Shown here: piece by piece, positions 12,881-25,800 of the stretch | Position numbering within the stretch: the stretch's first letter is position 1 | How the letters are laid out: each line of letters starts with the position of its first letter | NCBI RefSeq assembly: GCF_024679245.1 | Contig: NC_090182.1 | Location: 23,489,274 to 23,553,273, forward strand | Direction: 5' to 3' | Length of the DNA: 64,000 bases | DNA from: Pseudorasbora parva | Taxonomy: Eukaryota > Chordata > Actinopteri > Cypriniformes > Gobionidae | Made by a program: the position numbers and the translations under genes | The notes under the pieces: generated by a model | Told to the model about the DNA's origin: nothing | What the model saw: the letters and a program-made list of their open reading frames with translations, nothing else | Database searches by the model: none

Positions 12881-13650
12881 TGCTGTTGTTAAAATCTGTG
12901 GCGGCAGCATCGTTTATTTACACCTATGATTATATAGAACTGCATAATCATACATTTTGTAACTCCCTACATTAAGATTAAGAATTAATTTAACATCCAC
13001 CATGACACACAAAGTAAAGTTTCAAACATAAGTTGGTTTCTCCAGTGTTAGCATCTCATTAGGATGCATGACAATAATTAAATCAAAATCATTTTTGCAT
13101 TCAAGTCTGCATTAGCTGCTTCATCAGAAGCCTTCCTTTAATCCTCCTACCCGGATCTTTCAAATCGGCCTCCACAGTCCAAGACCAGCCACTAAAGTTC
13201 GCTCCAGGATACTAAGTGCACATAGCCCGAAGAAATACAGAACCCCTCCCCTCCATCGCAGCTGCCCCCCCACCCAACCCGTTCTGAGCTTTAGTGTGGC
13301 CGCCACCACCGACAATAGCTTGCTTTGACAGCTTTGCATAATTCATGCGCTGCACTGCTCTCCCTGAGCCCAGCCCAGCCACTCGCTCACTGTGAGACAA
13401 CGGGAAGAAAAAATACAGACGGGAAACAAGGGCACGCTTCCATTAGCCAGTGCCTGTTCCCACACTACACTGCTGCACCCTGGGATAGTGCCACTATTGT
13501 CTGGGGGTCGTCATTTTCACCACCCCCGCATCACGGTGGAGATGCGATGCAGCAGACACAGATGTGCACAGGCCTGGAGGAAGACACATCCACTTGTGTT
13601 CGTCTTTTTCAGTATTCATGACCTCAAGGCTGTGCTTTTCTTGGACTAGT
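12881..13650. promoter_or_regulatory. Candidate conserved non-coding segment
   Basis: Balanced-composition, repeat-free sequence that stands out from the surrounding AT-rich DNA. It has POU/homeodomain-like words (TTTGCATAATTCATGC near 13333, ATGCATGACAATAATTAAATC near 13064) and a C-rich block (13246-13285). Overlapping open frames on both strands show no domain. The suggestion of a regulatory element is inference from composition only. Confidence 0.25.
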
Positions 13651-15779
13651 CTGGAATAAGAGGTTTGCCGGTGAGATTTAATTTAAAGCATTAACGGTTA
13701 TGTCAGATATTCTGTCTAAAATCACGCAACTAGGATACGCAACTTCCCCAGAGATGACTAAATGGTTTATTGGTTCTTGAATCATACCAACAAGACATCC
13801 AATATTTTCCTGAACGGCAAATAATTCACAAACCTCTTGCATTATGATGATGCTCTCTTAATATTTTGTTTTAAATACTGCATTTTCTCCTCAACTCAAT
13901 GGGCAAAGGAAATCATTTGTGAAAATCTGTTTCGCTATAGGCCTTATAATGATTAAACAAAACTTTTACAACATTTGAAGAGGTGGGAGCAAGGTTATAT
14001 AGGTCATGATAGCACACTCACTATCAGAATACAGAGATCACAGGTCTTATTAAAAAATCATTACACTGATGTGTCTCACACGGCACTGCCATAGGCTTTT
14101 TTTCTTATACCGTACGTTCTGAAGATAACTCCCCATGCTCTTATTTCCTGCATGACTATAAGATGCACAGGTTCAAGATGGGTTGCATATGTGCACAAGT
14201 TACATTATTACATTTAAAAAATTATGTAAAATACCAGTAAATTAAACAAAATGTTTACAGACATTACACTGTAAACATGTATTTTAGCGCCTCTCAGTCC
14301 CCAACAAATACTTTCAATTTATTAACAAAAAAAAACATTAATGAAAATTAATATATAATTAATATATATATTTAGAAGCATTCATTATATTATAATATTA
14401 TTATTATAATGATATTATACAACATGTATTATATTTATTTTAAGTGAAACAAACTGTCGACGTTGGAAATGCGATGTATAAATAAACTCACATAAGTTAC
14501 CCTCTGCATGAATCCCAATGTATAAGTTTTGCACATATTCTGCGTGCTTGGCATTAACTGTATTATAAGTCACTTTAAAGCAACACATTTTAAAAATGCA
14601 CCACACACACACACTCTCTCTCTTTCAACTGGAGATGTTTTGCTAAACAGTGCAGGATCCTGTAATATCTTTTTGTGGTTACATAAACTTAAAGATGACT
14701 CTACAAGTTTTAAGTTAAATGAAAGGAAAGCAAAAGAGAGAACTGATGGGGGAAGGCTGTGGTGAAAATATTCAGCATTATAGAGCAAATGTAAAAACAG
14801 CAGGGAAGCAAATGAACAAACCAATTTGCCTTGACTTCATATCAAGATAAAGATTGAAGGGAAAATAACTTTGATTTCAACATGGTGGATTTTCTTGATA
14901 ATGTTTTAGTAACATTTTCATCAGTAATGACCTAAAATGGTTTTCACCTCAAATTATAAGGGGATAATGGCCGTTCCTCTTACCCGGTTTTCAAATATTC
15001 AGCACCAAGTAAACCTCATCACACCGCACTATAAATCCTAATACAGATGAATGAACTAAACCCAATTTAAAAAAAGTCGTTTTAATTTCATTACAGAATA
15101 TGATTTTTACCACAACCATTTCTCAACTCATTACTCATGTTCCCCTTTTTCTGTTTAATTTTTGTTCTCATATATAGCATTATCTTTTGACTGTCATCTC
15201 AGCGGGACATTAATGTAAATCCCTTGGTTCCAGAGCTGAGGCAGTTTGGAAGAGGGATACTGGCGAGTTTCATTGCCTGGTCAGCGCACTTCCTGCCTGT
15301 GGCAAATCATAGGCTGCCTCCAACACAGCAGGAGGCAGGCAAGAGAGCTCCACGGCAAATTGGAGAGTAGCGCGGGGTGGTGTGGGAGGGTGGGTGAAGA
15401 AGGGGGAAAAGCGAGAAATAGAGAATGAGAGAGAATTTAAGACTGGTAGGAAAAGAAAAAAGGATGTTATGGAGGTTGGAAAAGTGTACTGCAGGCAGCC
15501 AAGTCTGTAATGGACTTTAGGACATCTATAGCACACAGAGAATGTCTCTGACTTAAAGCAGTTCACTTACACACACACACGCAAGCACAATCCACAATGT
15601 TCTTATCCCTTAGGGTGAAATAAAATGCACGACACTTTCTAGATACTAAAAAGAGACAGAAATTTCAAGATACAGCTGCAATTGCAATGCATTACACCAC
15701 TGGCTCTAGTAAAATCATGTAACGTGTCATGTAAAGACAGATGCTGCAGGTAGCAATCCATCACAATTCAGTACTAATA
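13651..15779. other. Low-repeat sequence, no gene recognised
   Basis: Mostly AT-rich non-coding DNA. A more GC-balanced patch at about 15180-15420 could be a conserved element. There are short CA/CT tracts near 14602-14625. Open frames here lack domains. Confidence 0.4.
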
Positions 15780-16366
15780 AGCACACAATGCATGAGAGAC
15801 CTTGGTCGACATTTATTTTCAGCATGTCTCACAATGAAATGGGCCTGGTTTTTAGCAATAAACAGGTACGTCGCTAGGGTTTGATTACATTTTTGTGTCC
15901 TTCATTACAAGTCCTTAACAACAAACCAAGTTCAATTTAAAACACTGCATGCTGCCTTCATTGTAAAATTCCACAAACCACCTTATTGAAAAAAGGACTA
16001 TTATCCAGTCCATGGATCCATCAAAAGCATTAAATCACTGTGTCTGCTTTTGCCGATACAGGACTTTAAGCAATGGCGACCGGAAGTAAACATAGCCGAA
16101 GAACACAAAAATCCCTAAGTGACAATTAAGAGGACGGTGTACGGTGCAATGGATAATTTAGTCATTTAATTGAACAAAAGAAGAAAAAAAGAAGAAAAAA
16201 AGAAAATGGTTGCTTAATTCTTTTGGTATTAAGTTATATACGGATACAATCAAAGTGCCACATAACTATACAATATTACATTTAGTTATCTAATCGCAAA
16301 TCAGTTCTTCTCCGTAGTGGACGTAGACGGTTACTGTAGAACGTCATGAAGTAGCAGTTAAACAAA
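15780..16366 (-). other. Possible 3' untranslated region of a minus-strand transcript
   Basis: Repeat-free sequence downstream (on the minus strand) of the candidate exon at 16367-16488. It contains AATAAA-type words on the minus strand (for example TTTATT at about 15814). The assignment depends wholly on that exon being real. Confidence 0.2.
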
Positions 16367-16488
16367 CTAAACGCCAGAACGCCGTCGCCGTTCCATCAGC
16401 AGCTTAAAGTCCCTACTATAGTCCTTCGAGACTTGCATGTATTTGTGTCTGTGCATTTTTTGAAATCCTGATTTGTCCTCCGCTCTAG
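16367..16488 (-). CDS. Candidate terminal coding exon, unknown product
   Basis: On the minus strand a splice-acceptor-like CTTGCCACTACAG precedes an open frame that ends at a TAG at 16367-16369. The frame contains KMHRHKYMQVSKDYSRDF and ends MERRRRSGV. The charged, non-repetitive composition looks more protein-like than other short frames here, and the surrounding sequence is free of recognised repeats. A TAA lies just upstream of the acceptor in the same frame, so the frame would need an upstream exon, which I could not find. A chance open frame of about 40 codons remains quite possible. A CpG-rich minus-strand promoter-like segment with a good donor lies about 3 kb upstream. No family recognised. 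Confidence 0.22.
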
Positions 16489-19400
16489 CTGTAGTGGCAA
16501 GCCAATTTTGAATGACACCCGTTTAAAGAGTAATCAATATGTGTAAAGTCTTGTTGGCGTGCTGAAGTTCACAAGGGAAATCAGATGTCAATTTGACCGT
16601 AGGATCCTGTAACAGCAACTGCCGGCAAACAGAACAACATCTCCGATTCATCTACAGTGCCTTTAAATTGATTAGCTGTTAATTCTCTGTGGTGGTAAAC
16701 TGTGCTGCTTTAAGCAAATATTGAGCAAGATGTATCTGTGCCTGCCTCTTGGCATATAGACGTACTTGTTTGTTAAAGCATTTGTTTTTGTGCTTGTTAG
16801 TCAAAACATGTAATGGTTAAAAAAAAAAGAGAGATAAATCCAGTGCAAACACTATGAATGGATTTCAGCCAAGGACAATTGTCAGATCCTCCAGTTTAAA
16901 AATATAACATATGGGGACCTTTTTTTATAGATGATAAATCAGACTAATCCTTTACAAGCTGTGATAACCTGAACAATGTTAAGCCAACAGAGATCGGGTC
17001 TGTCCACTGTGATTATGCAAAATAAATATAGTGTAAATGTGATACACAGAAGCTGACGTGCTGGCAGTGTGTGTTTGTCAGGGTACATTAACCTGCGCCT
17101 GTTTGCTTAGCACTATTGAAATAGGCACTGATGGCTGAGCTTCTTTCATAGACACACGCAGTCTTATTCACTCTATCTCGCTCTCGCTCTCTCTCTCTGC
17201 GCTGGACTAAAAAATTCTACTTCACAAGGAGTGCTCAAGCAAATAAACAAATATTGAAAGAAGTGACCAGGGCTTTTCTGTTCAATAAAATGCCAAAAAT
17301 GCCACTGTAGAATTGACTAGTCCTTCGGAGCATTTTTCAAACTTGCATCAAGCAGAACGAACTGCAAGAGACCAGTCGTAAAATGCTAAAATAATACAAA
17401 AAAACCTGAACACGGTAACATTGTCTAAGAGGCCTGCCATTATGATTTTTTTTCTCTCTTTAGAATATCATAAAAGGGACTTGATGGTGATAAAAAATGT
17501 TTTGAATTTTTCACTCTTCAGTAAAACACACTAAGAACGCCACATGTTTTATGAAGCAAGGAGCTTGTCTGAATGCAACCTTTCACTTCATTGAAGCTTG
17601 ACTTATTCTCTTCTTTTATAGTCATCCTGAGTATTATTTGAACAATTTGATACAAGGTATTACTCTCTTCCCAGCTGAATATGTAATAGGTTACATGAAA
17701 GAGACAACATCTTTTAAATAAGCAACTTGACATTAGTGACCTTTTGTATTTTTCTTCACTCTCTGTCCTTTTTAAGCACCCAGGCGACATGTAGGCTTTT
17801 CACTAATCAGAGGATGATGCTGTTTTCTCTGCAATCAGGAGTCTACGTTCACAATGTGACCTCTATTTTTTATGTGCCAACATCATAATAGGAAATGGCT
17901 GAGAATTTGTTGAGCATCAAAACTCCATTGACTTATTTAAAGTGTAAGAAAAATGTGAATGGACCAACAGAATGTGAATATTAACCACATGCTGTTTAAG
18001 TATCATGATCAACATCATCTGAGCGCAAATCAAAATGGCAGGCCTCTGCTCTCTTTTCAGTCACAACAAATCCTGATGTTGTACCTACTACTACTTTTTT
18101 CCACCATGTTATATCACAATGAAGTCTTGTTTTTTTCTTCTTGTTTTTTCTGGCGTGTTAAACAAATATGGTTATGTAGGATGAAGACAAATGAGGTTTC
18201 AATCACAATATGTAGGCTACTTTTAGGAGTTGTCAACATTATAATTGAACAGAAATGGAATCCATTCAAATTAATCAATGTCAATGCAAAAAGCTTTGAA
18301 AATCTATTTTATTCATACCTTACTTGATAAATTTAAATAATCTGTATCTGGGTCTAATGAGAGCCTATTACTATAATCCTTGTTGAACTGATCTGATGAA
18401 GTTTTAAATCGTTTTGTGCCACTAGTACCCTTGAAGACAAATGAGCCCAATTAGTCATATGCTCATCTCCATATAAGTGATCTGGGACAATAATATATTA
18501 CGGCAACCGCGTTTAATCGGTAACGCAAATGAATGGTTCAGTCACTTTTATGGACTGGTGGACTAAATCCTTTAAGGAGTCTATGAGCCAAGGATCAGAT
18601 AGACCAGTTCAATCTGATAATTTCTCAATTCTCCTTGTCTCATGGAGCGAACACCGCATGTTCGTAATGTTTGTGACTTGTAATTGAAATTGAGCTATCA
18701 CGTTTCATCTACGCTCCTTTATGCTACGGTTTTTAAAATTTGTAGCCTATATGTTAACATAGCCTATGTAAAATGAATAGACAAAAATGGTAGGCTAATT
18801 AACTTAACGATGCTTGTGTTACTGTCTCGCCCAACACTGGAACTTTGCTAGCAGTGTAAATTAGCAGTTACATTTTTAAATTTGATTTTTTTGTGATGAT
18901 TTTGTAATATATAACTCTAAAATATAATGGCATAATTTATCGAATTACCGCTCGAAACTGACTTGTTCGCTATAGCCTAGGCTCAGACTAACTTTACTTC
19001 AAATTTGCTACTGTAAACCGTATTGATACCTACTACATTTATGGGGAAAAATACAAAAATACCCGCCATCTCCCCAACCTTTTCTTTTGGCTTCCTTTAG
19101 GGAAAGACAAGCCCTAAAATACACACCATAATCTGCACCATGCGTTTTATGTATTGAAGATACATGGTTAACAAAGTTACCTGTTTGAGTAGGCTAGCCT
19201 ACATTTGCAAACATTTTCATGGCATGTCAAGTACGAGGCTGTGGGACGTAGGACAGGTCCTCAGTCCACTCCTAAACTATTCTATGCATGTATTCCATTC
19301 CCAAGGCTGAAAATGATATAATTTTCCTGCATCTGGGCGGAATTCAATGTCATTAAAGTGTATGAAGACATTTGAGTACTCCAACTTGCAAATTACGGCT

Positions 19401-19584
19401 GCAAACGGGTCAATAAAATAATCGCTTGCCTACTTAAAAAGGCTGTATGTTTAGTTATTAAAAACAGTGGTATCACTAATGTCTCAACATAATGGCAAAC
19501 GTTAGCCAACTGCAACTACTAACAAGTCAAAGCAACATTAAACAAAAGTAACCTGACAATAATGTTTCTCATATAATTTCTTAC
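16489..19584 (-). other. Low-repeat sequence, possible intron
   Basis: AT-rich sequence without recognised repeats between the candidate exon and the CpG-rich segment. Minus-strand (17518-17790) and plus-strand (17959-18327) open frames are AT-rich and without motifs. I see no exon I would defend. Confidence 0.3.
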
Positions 19585-20065
19585 CTCGTAAAAATCGGTT
19601 TAGATCCCCATTGTATTGGAACGAGATGAATAAAAACTTTACAGTATGTATCCAAACTTATTAAAAGCAGCAGCTGTGAGATGAGGTGAAATAACGGTTA
19701 GGACGATAAATTTCCCGCAGTCACGCCTTCCCGCGTCTCTCACAAACTCGGTGCTCTCGAGCTGGGGGAAATTCCTCCGCAAACGACCAGCCTCACACAC
19801 GGTCTAAATAACGAGCCAACGATCTGGACCTGTCGAACCCAGAGGCACTAAGTCAAGAAGCGTTAGTTCTAGCGGTGTCAGAAACATGTGATGGAGCCAA
19901 GGACTGTACCACTCCTCTGTTCTCCCTGTGTGTGTGCGCGCGCTGCGGTGCTGATGAGAGGACGGGTCGTTTGCGCGGGATCCGCGCGATAGAGAGGCAG
20001 TGTCATTAACTTGCACGAGGACCCGGAGCATTGTTGAATACTGAACAAGTCTTGCTTTCTCTTTC
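19585..20065 (-). promoter_or_regulatory. CpG-rich promoter or first-exon candidate with minus-strand splice donor
   Basis: About 19680-20065 is a clear local rise in CpG and GC inside AT-rich DNA, and it is not built from recognised repeats. On the minus strand the segment leads to GAG|GTAAGAAAT with the last exonic base at 19585, a near-consensus donor. A small upstream open frame (ATG GGG ATC TAA) precedes the donor, so this exon would be untranslated. A minus-strand 87-codon frame spans 19804-20067 but has no known domain. Taken together this resembles a transcription start and first non-coding exon. Expression is not shown by sequence. Confidence 0.4.
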
Positions 20066-20186
20066 ATTCGTATGTATAATGTTATATAGGCTAAACAACA
20101 AGAATTTCAGTATAAATAGATAATACATTTCTGTAAATGGAAGGAAACTTAAATCCTAATGGTGTGTGTAGTTTATATATAAAATA

Positions 20187-20191
<5 letters not shown>

Positions 20192-20273
<82 letters not shown>
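20192..20273. repeat. (AT)n microsatellite
   Basis: About 40 uninterrupted AT units lie just upstream of the CpG-rich segment as read on the minus strand. Confidence 0.97.
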
Positions 20274-20276
<3 letters not shown>

Positions 20277-20639
20277 TTTTTATTTTTTTACTTTAAGTAA
20301 CATAACTTTTTGTATGGAGGCTGATTAATGATTAAAGCATGTTAGCAAGTTAGCAAGTTTCTTTGTTTTACAGGAAAATATTTAGCAATCTGATGTTTTG
20401 ATGATAAGTGCATTTTTTAAGCAAGTAAAATTTCCCTTTAGGTCTGTCTGAGGGGGTTAAAGAACTTCCAATAGGCCTACATATTTAACAAGCTACTAAA
20501 ATGCCATTGTTTTAAATGGAGATTATGTTATGTTATAATTAAAACCAGCATAATGAAATGGCACTTGTCTTATGGCAATTGACTGTATTTCCTTCAAATA
20601 AAGCTAATTTTGCTTTGGTTAATCAGTTAATTAGCAGTA

Positions 20640-20890
20640 CAGATGGTGAGGTTTCTATGTGGCATCATCTCCCTTAAGACTGGCCTGCAGTGGCATTTTT
20701 CATGTAGTTGTCCCTGCTTAGAGGACATTAGAGGGCCTTTTGGCTTTCATCAAAGAGCTGATGCGAAAAGCACATGGCATATGAATCACACTTTGACGGC
20801 TGTGAAATGACAGCTCTCACAGTAGCTGTGTGTAAAGAATGAAGATCATTAATTACAAAAGCCCCAGCTACTTAATCCCACTCGAAAGAG
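20640..20890. promoter_or_regulatory. Candidate conserved non-coding element
   Basis: Repeat-free, balanced-composition block with homeodomain-like words (GATCATTAATTACAAAAG near 20847) and several CAGCT/TGACAG words. The resemblance to vertebrate conserved non-coding elements is impression only; no alignment was possible. Confidence 0.25.
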
Positions 20891-22917
20891 AGCTTGAGGC
20901 GTCTGTCGTTCCCTTTGCCCTCCTCTGTTTTTCGCTCTCATCCGATATCTCTTGTTTTCGCATCAGTCGCCCCCACTTCTCCTCCCCCACACCAGTGTAG
21001 CTGTCTTTTTCTCAGACTCATTCTTCTTTCTTTCTCTGCCCTCATATGCTTTCAGCTCTTTTCTTTTCCATTACAAACTCCACTTTTATCTCCTCATTCT
21101 TTCTCTGAATTACTCTTTTATCTTCTGTCGCCTTTTGCATGTCATGGAGTCCAGCGAGAAGAGAATCGAGAGTTCGAGTCCAGAGGTTTTTGGACTCAGC
21201 AGGGGGAGCGGTAGTGCTCTCCTCGCCCTCCTCCTGCATCCCAGCCCTCAGACCACATGCTGAGATGGAGTTATCTCTCGAGGCAAGCTGTTCCACTCAC
21301 CAGAGCCTTGCATCTAAGTCTCCATGCCAAACACCAGCACATCAAACTCTCTCTCAACAGGAAGTGCTATTATCTGCATGAAAGCCAGCTTGATCAGTAG
21401 CTTGCCTTGTACCGCAACTGAAAGACAACAACAGAAAAGTGATACGCTTCTATCCGCAGAGTAGCCGAGCTGGGCCAAAACTGCAGTGCACACTCGTAAT
21501 GTTTCACCATGTCTATGAAACGTATGAAAAATATTATGAAAAAGGATTTTAAAATCTACCACATTGAAGGACGTTTATTGTGATTGCTGTGTGTATTATA
21601 CAGTATAAGACAAGATACTAATATTTGGCATTGACTGAGACTGAGTTTATAATGTCTTTTGCTTCTTACTGGCAGTAAATGTGTCGCCATAAAGCATATT
21701 ACATATTTGTATCCTATTCAGAGAGACATAATAAACATCAAACCTACAGGATTTCCAATTAAACTTTATAACAAACACTCTAAAGGTCACTCCCATTAAA
21801 CTCTAATTCTTCAACAGAGCTTCTGCAAACATTGTTCTGGAAATCTCTGCTTGAATCTTTAAAGCACAATTTCTGGGACAGTACTAAATGTCTCCTATTC
21901 CAGCTAATCCATCACCGCTGGACTCATTTGTACCCTCTAGTGGGGACAAGTAACACTGTAATTTCTCATTAGATGAGGGCACATCTGTCTGTTTGGGGGG
22001 AAAAAATGATTTAGACATGAAGTCTGAGGGTGATACATGCACAGAAAACCTTTTGATATGGATGTACTCAAACAAAAAACTATTTCCATTGATTGCAGTG
22101 TTAGGGTTATCCTCAAGACTCTTGTCTCTGGAAATACCTGAGAAATATGCCAGATTTTCAGGAAGGATACATAATAATGTAAAGTTAAAAAAAACCTTTT
22201 TCTGCCATAACAAAGACTGTGTACAAGATACCAAGACGAAGTTTACTGCATAACCATTTACTGATACAAAATACAATACAATATTTTAAATGCTAAAATT
22301 GCCTACTTTTCAGCTTTATAGGCATTCTAACACAATGTATGCATCATCACATTCGACTCTGAATAGCAGCGTTATCAACATCCTGCCTGCATCCATGTGA
22401 ATGGACTGCTACCAGTCAACTTAATTGAACTTGACAATGAATCTCACTACATATAGTAGGCTATGTTACCTTCTGTTTTAATGTACAACAGTATCTGTGG
22501 CGGTGAAGCAATTGTGAGGGCCAGTGGCTTGCAAAGACTTCCATGGGGGCGGGGGCAAATCGCAAATCTTGGCAAAGAGTTACGGTCCATGAGCGAAAAT
22601 GAGCTGCAGTGTGTTTAAGTTACTCTCAAAAGATGAATATACCAAACTAAACTGCTAAAGGAGAAGAGCTTATTGTACTTTTGTATTCGCTGTTGTTGTG
22701 GTTGGAGCATATTATTCTCTGGATGTACTTCAAACCTAAGCAGATCACATTAGCCTTGTCTAAATTTACATCTGTAATTTATGCTGTTGTATGCTTATTT
22801 GTTTTATATGATGATTTGGTGCTCAAGAAACATTTCTTATTTTGGCTACATTTTATTTTACAGTATTTGCACTTATGTACTTACCAAGTACTGGGTAATA
22901 TAAGGTAACTGGATGGG
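20891..22917. other. No gene recognised
   Basis: A pyrimidine-rich tract spans about 20905-21120. The block at 21120-21300 is more GC-rich and open in frames on both strands (84 codons minus, 80 codons plus), but no domain is visible. The rest is AT-rich non-coding DNA. Confidence 0.4.
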
Positions 22918-22921
22918 TTAA

Positions 22922-23603
22922 AGCGGCACTATGTAATTTTCCGTCCGCTAGAGGGCGCCTATTCAAAACAAAGGTGTAGTTTGATGATGCCAAGTTTAAG
23001 CTCAGAATCTTGGGACATGTGGTCTTAACCTCACAGCCAAAGGAAAATAGGATTCGGGCAGAAATCATGTTCATGGATGCGATTATTAGCATTACTGTAG
23101 TATGAAGCAGAGCAGGACAGAGTGTTGTGAAGCTGAGCAAGGCTGCTGAAACAATTGTTACGCAAACACACGCCTCGCAAGCAAAAGGACTTTTATTATG
23201 ACGGGACACAGTTGCGAGCACGATTTCCACTTTTCCGTTCATGAGTATGAAGTAACGCAGCTCTGTTTATCGTATTACATACATTTAAGTGTGTTTAAAA
23301 TGATTTTATGACTTCACTCATAAAAGTACGTTTGCTTAGAGGCATCTATGACACATTCACACTGCTAAGATTAAAGCGTCTCTGCAAAATAAAACTGGAA
23401 ATCGAGGATAACGTAGACGTGATGCAATTGAAATGCGACTCCCTCAGACGTCCCAGCTCCTTGGTTAAAATAGCAATTTTCTCACAATTTACAAATAGTT
23501 GGAAACATTTGTGGTAGCTGTTGTAAGAACTCAACTGAACAAAATATATAACACTGGCCTAGTGGTTTTTGGATATTTTTAACAGCAAAAAAATACCACA
23601 CCT
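22922..23603. mobile_element. TTAA-flanked dispersed element, 682 bp (copy 1)
   Basis: TTAA stands immediately outside both ends (22918-22921 and 23604-23607). The ends AGCGGCACTATG and ATACCACACCT are weakly inverted. A homologous copy in the opposite orientation lies at 46957-47490 and shares long blocks such as AACTATTTGTAAATTGTGAG. Open frames shared by the copies reflect homology of the repeat, not a host gene. Confidence 0.75.
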
Positions 23604-23607
23604 TTAA

Positions 23608-24010
23608 GTATTAGTTTACTTCAAAATGAATATTTCCTGATAATTTACTCACCAGAATGTCATCCAAGATGTTCATGCCTTTCTTCAGTGGAAAAGAAAT
23701 TTAATTTTTTTAATGAAAACATTTCAGGATTTTTCTCCATATAAATGCAATTCAGTGGCAACCAAAATGTTGAAAGTCCAAACCAACGCAGTTGCAAATG
23801 GCTTTGAAGGGCTTCAGAGGGCTCTGCATGATCCCAGCTGAGGAATAGGGTCTTATCTAGCAAAAAATAAAAAAAATAAAAAAAATCATATACTTTTTAA
23901 ACACAATTGTTCAACTTTTGCTGGTTTGAGACGCTCCAGGCATTACGTAATCGCGTTGGAAAGGTAACGCTTGACGTAGGCAGAAATAGGCTACCACCCC
24001 ATTGTTTACA
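23608..24010. repeat. Abundant cyprinid interspersed repeat
   Basis: The order of blocks (AATTTACTCACC, ATGTCATCCAAGATGTTCATG, GATTTTTCTCCATATAA, ATGATCCCAGCTGAGGAATA, CATTACGTAATCGCGTTGGAAAGG) is that of a repeat I recognise from cyprinid genomes. Class is not stated because no full ends are visible here. Confidence 0.6.
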
Positions 24011-25037
24011 AAGTGAAAGTGCGAAGCATAGACATGTATTCGGACCATGTGACATCACTGTACTTTATAGCATTTTTAAAAAAGGTTTTAGTCCATGGGC
24101 ACAGCAGCCACAACTACCAGAGAAAGATCAACAAAACACTTAAGAAGGTTCACAAAAAGGTTACAATATACCTGGTATACAATCGTCAGAGAAACACAGA
24201 ATTACACATTTTTAGATTCCAAAGGTTATATCGGTGGAATAAATGGTTGGCTTCAGAAGGGACCACTGGCAGGCAAACAGCAAATGCACAAAAATAATAA
24301 CTACTGGACTGTCATATACATAACATTATAATGAGGACACTATTTTAACATTGTGAATTCTCTGGGTTTGGTTTTGTTGTTGTTTCAGTGTGGTGTTGTG
24401 TAAACAGTTCATCGGAGTAACGTACATATTCTGTACATTAGCACATAAGCGTGCGTCACTTATGCAGTAGAAGTTGTAATATTATTTAGTATAAATATCT
24501 GCTTAATCTAATAGATGCATTTTGTTGAGTTAAATATTCTGAAGCACTTGTACCGTATTATTTTTTAGCTTCAGTGGAGCATGCACGCTCAAAAAGCAAT
24601 GCAAAACATTAATAACTGATTGGGGCTGTGATATTCATAACATAATTGTATACACAATTGTACTAAAAACATGAATTATGCGGGCTCAGTTGCCGTGTTT
24701 TAGCGGAATGAATGCATCAACAAGCTCTTCAGTTTATAAGTGTTAACTTAATTCTCTTCAGCACGCACAGCTCAAACAGCATGTTCAAATAGTAATATTA
24801 AATATATAATAAAAAAGTGGATGCATTATTTTTAAATTCACTTGTATGATTTGATTAAAAAAAAGAATTTCCATATTGTCCATGCGGAGGATATTTAATT
24901 TGATTTATCCATGGCATATGCATTTTGCTTCTTTATATATAGCCTAATTTTGTAAATTATCAGAACATTTTAATTTTGATGTGAACTTAACCTTTACGGT
25001 TAGGTTTAGGGGGAGGCTCATGGTTAGTACCTTAGTT
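24011..25037. other. No gene recognised
   Basis: AT-rich. Open frames of 78-94 codons at 24013-24331 show no domain. A GGTTAGGTTTAGGG-like word is present near 24998. Confidence 0.4.
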
Positions 25038-25440
25038 ATAATCAATCAATCAACTTTATTAATATAGCGCTTTTACAATGACGATTGTTTCAAAGCAGCT
25101 TCACGGCGTTAAACAGGACAATATTGTAACAATTTGATTTGGCTAGTCTGATTTGGACAGTTTACAGAATTAAATATGACCTAATTAATACATTTAAATT
25201 GTATATTTAGTTGAATAACTTGGATCATAATTTTAGTGTCCCAAACTGAGAAAGCCAAACCAAAGGCGACAGTGGCAAGGAACCAAAACTCCACCAGGGT
25301 ATTATGGAAAAACATTAACCTTGGGAGAAACCAGACTCAGTCGGGGTGCCAGTTCTCCTCTGGCCTATTATTAAACAGTGTATAATTATTATTCTGCCAA
25401 CCCTGCAAGTCATAAATAAAATTAGATAGGAATATTCTAC
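25038..25440. repeat. Teleost repeat with TTTATTAATATAGCGCTTTTACAA motif
   Basis: Contains the block order familiar from many teleost genomes: ATATAGCGCTTTTACAATG, CAAAGCAGCTTCAC, AGGCGACAGTGGCAAGGAAC, CCTTGGGAGAAACCAGACTC. The transposon class behind it is uncertain. Confidence 0.65.
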
Positions 25441-25544
25441 ATTTGGGGTATCATGCAAGATACGGGTATATAATAAGTATATAGTATGAACATGGGGAAC
25501 AGGACTGTAAAATAAAGTGCTACCCTTATTATGTTACAAATCAG

Positions 25545-25800
25545 GTGGGTAGGTCAAACTCACGAAGGCGACGGAGAACTTGAAACAGGAAACTTTTAAT
25601 AGAACATCACAGGAACATCCAGACACACCACTATACAAGAACGATGACAGACAAACACTGAGGGGAAACTGAGAACTAAATACACAGGGCTAAACGAGGT
25701 AATTAACAGGACACAGGTGATAGACATAACTCATTAGGAAGACTGGGGAGAAACTAGGTCATGGCGGCTGAACTCAAAACACAACTAACACCGCAGACAG
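25545..25800. repeat. Dispersed repeat, LTR-like style
   Basis: Stretch with GAAACTTTTAATAGAACA, then AACACTGAGGGGAAACTGAG, then GGTAATTAACAGGACACAGG, a block order typical of a common cyprinid repeat. No coding capacity and no clear ends. Confidence 0.4.

Noticed and set aside
17959..18327. 122-codon plus-strand open frame
   Set aside because: AT-rich composition, no motif, no splice context.
21160..21190. GAGTTCGAGTCC resembling a tRNA B box
   Set aside because: No matching A box or acceptor stem nearby.
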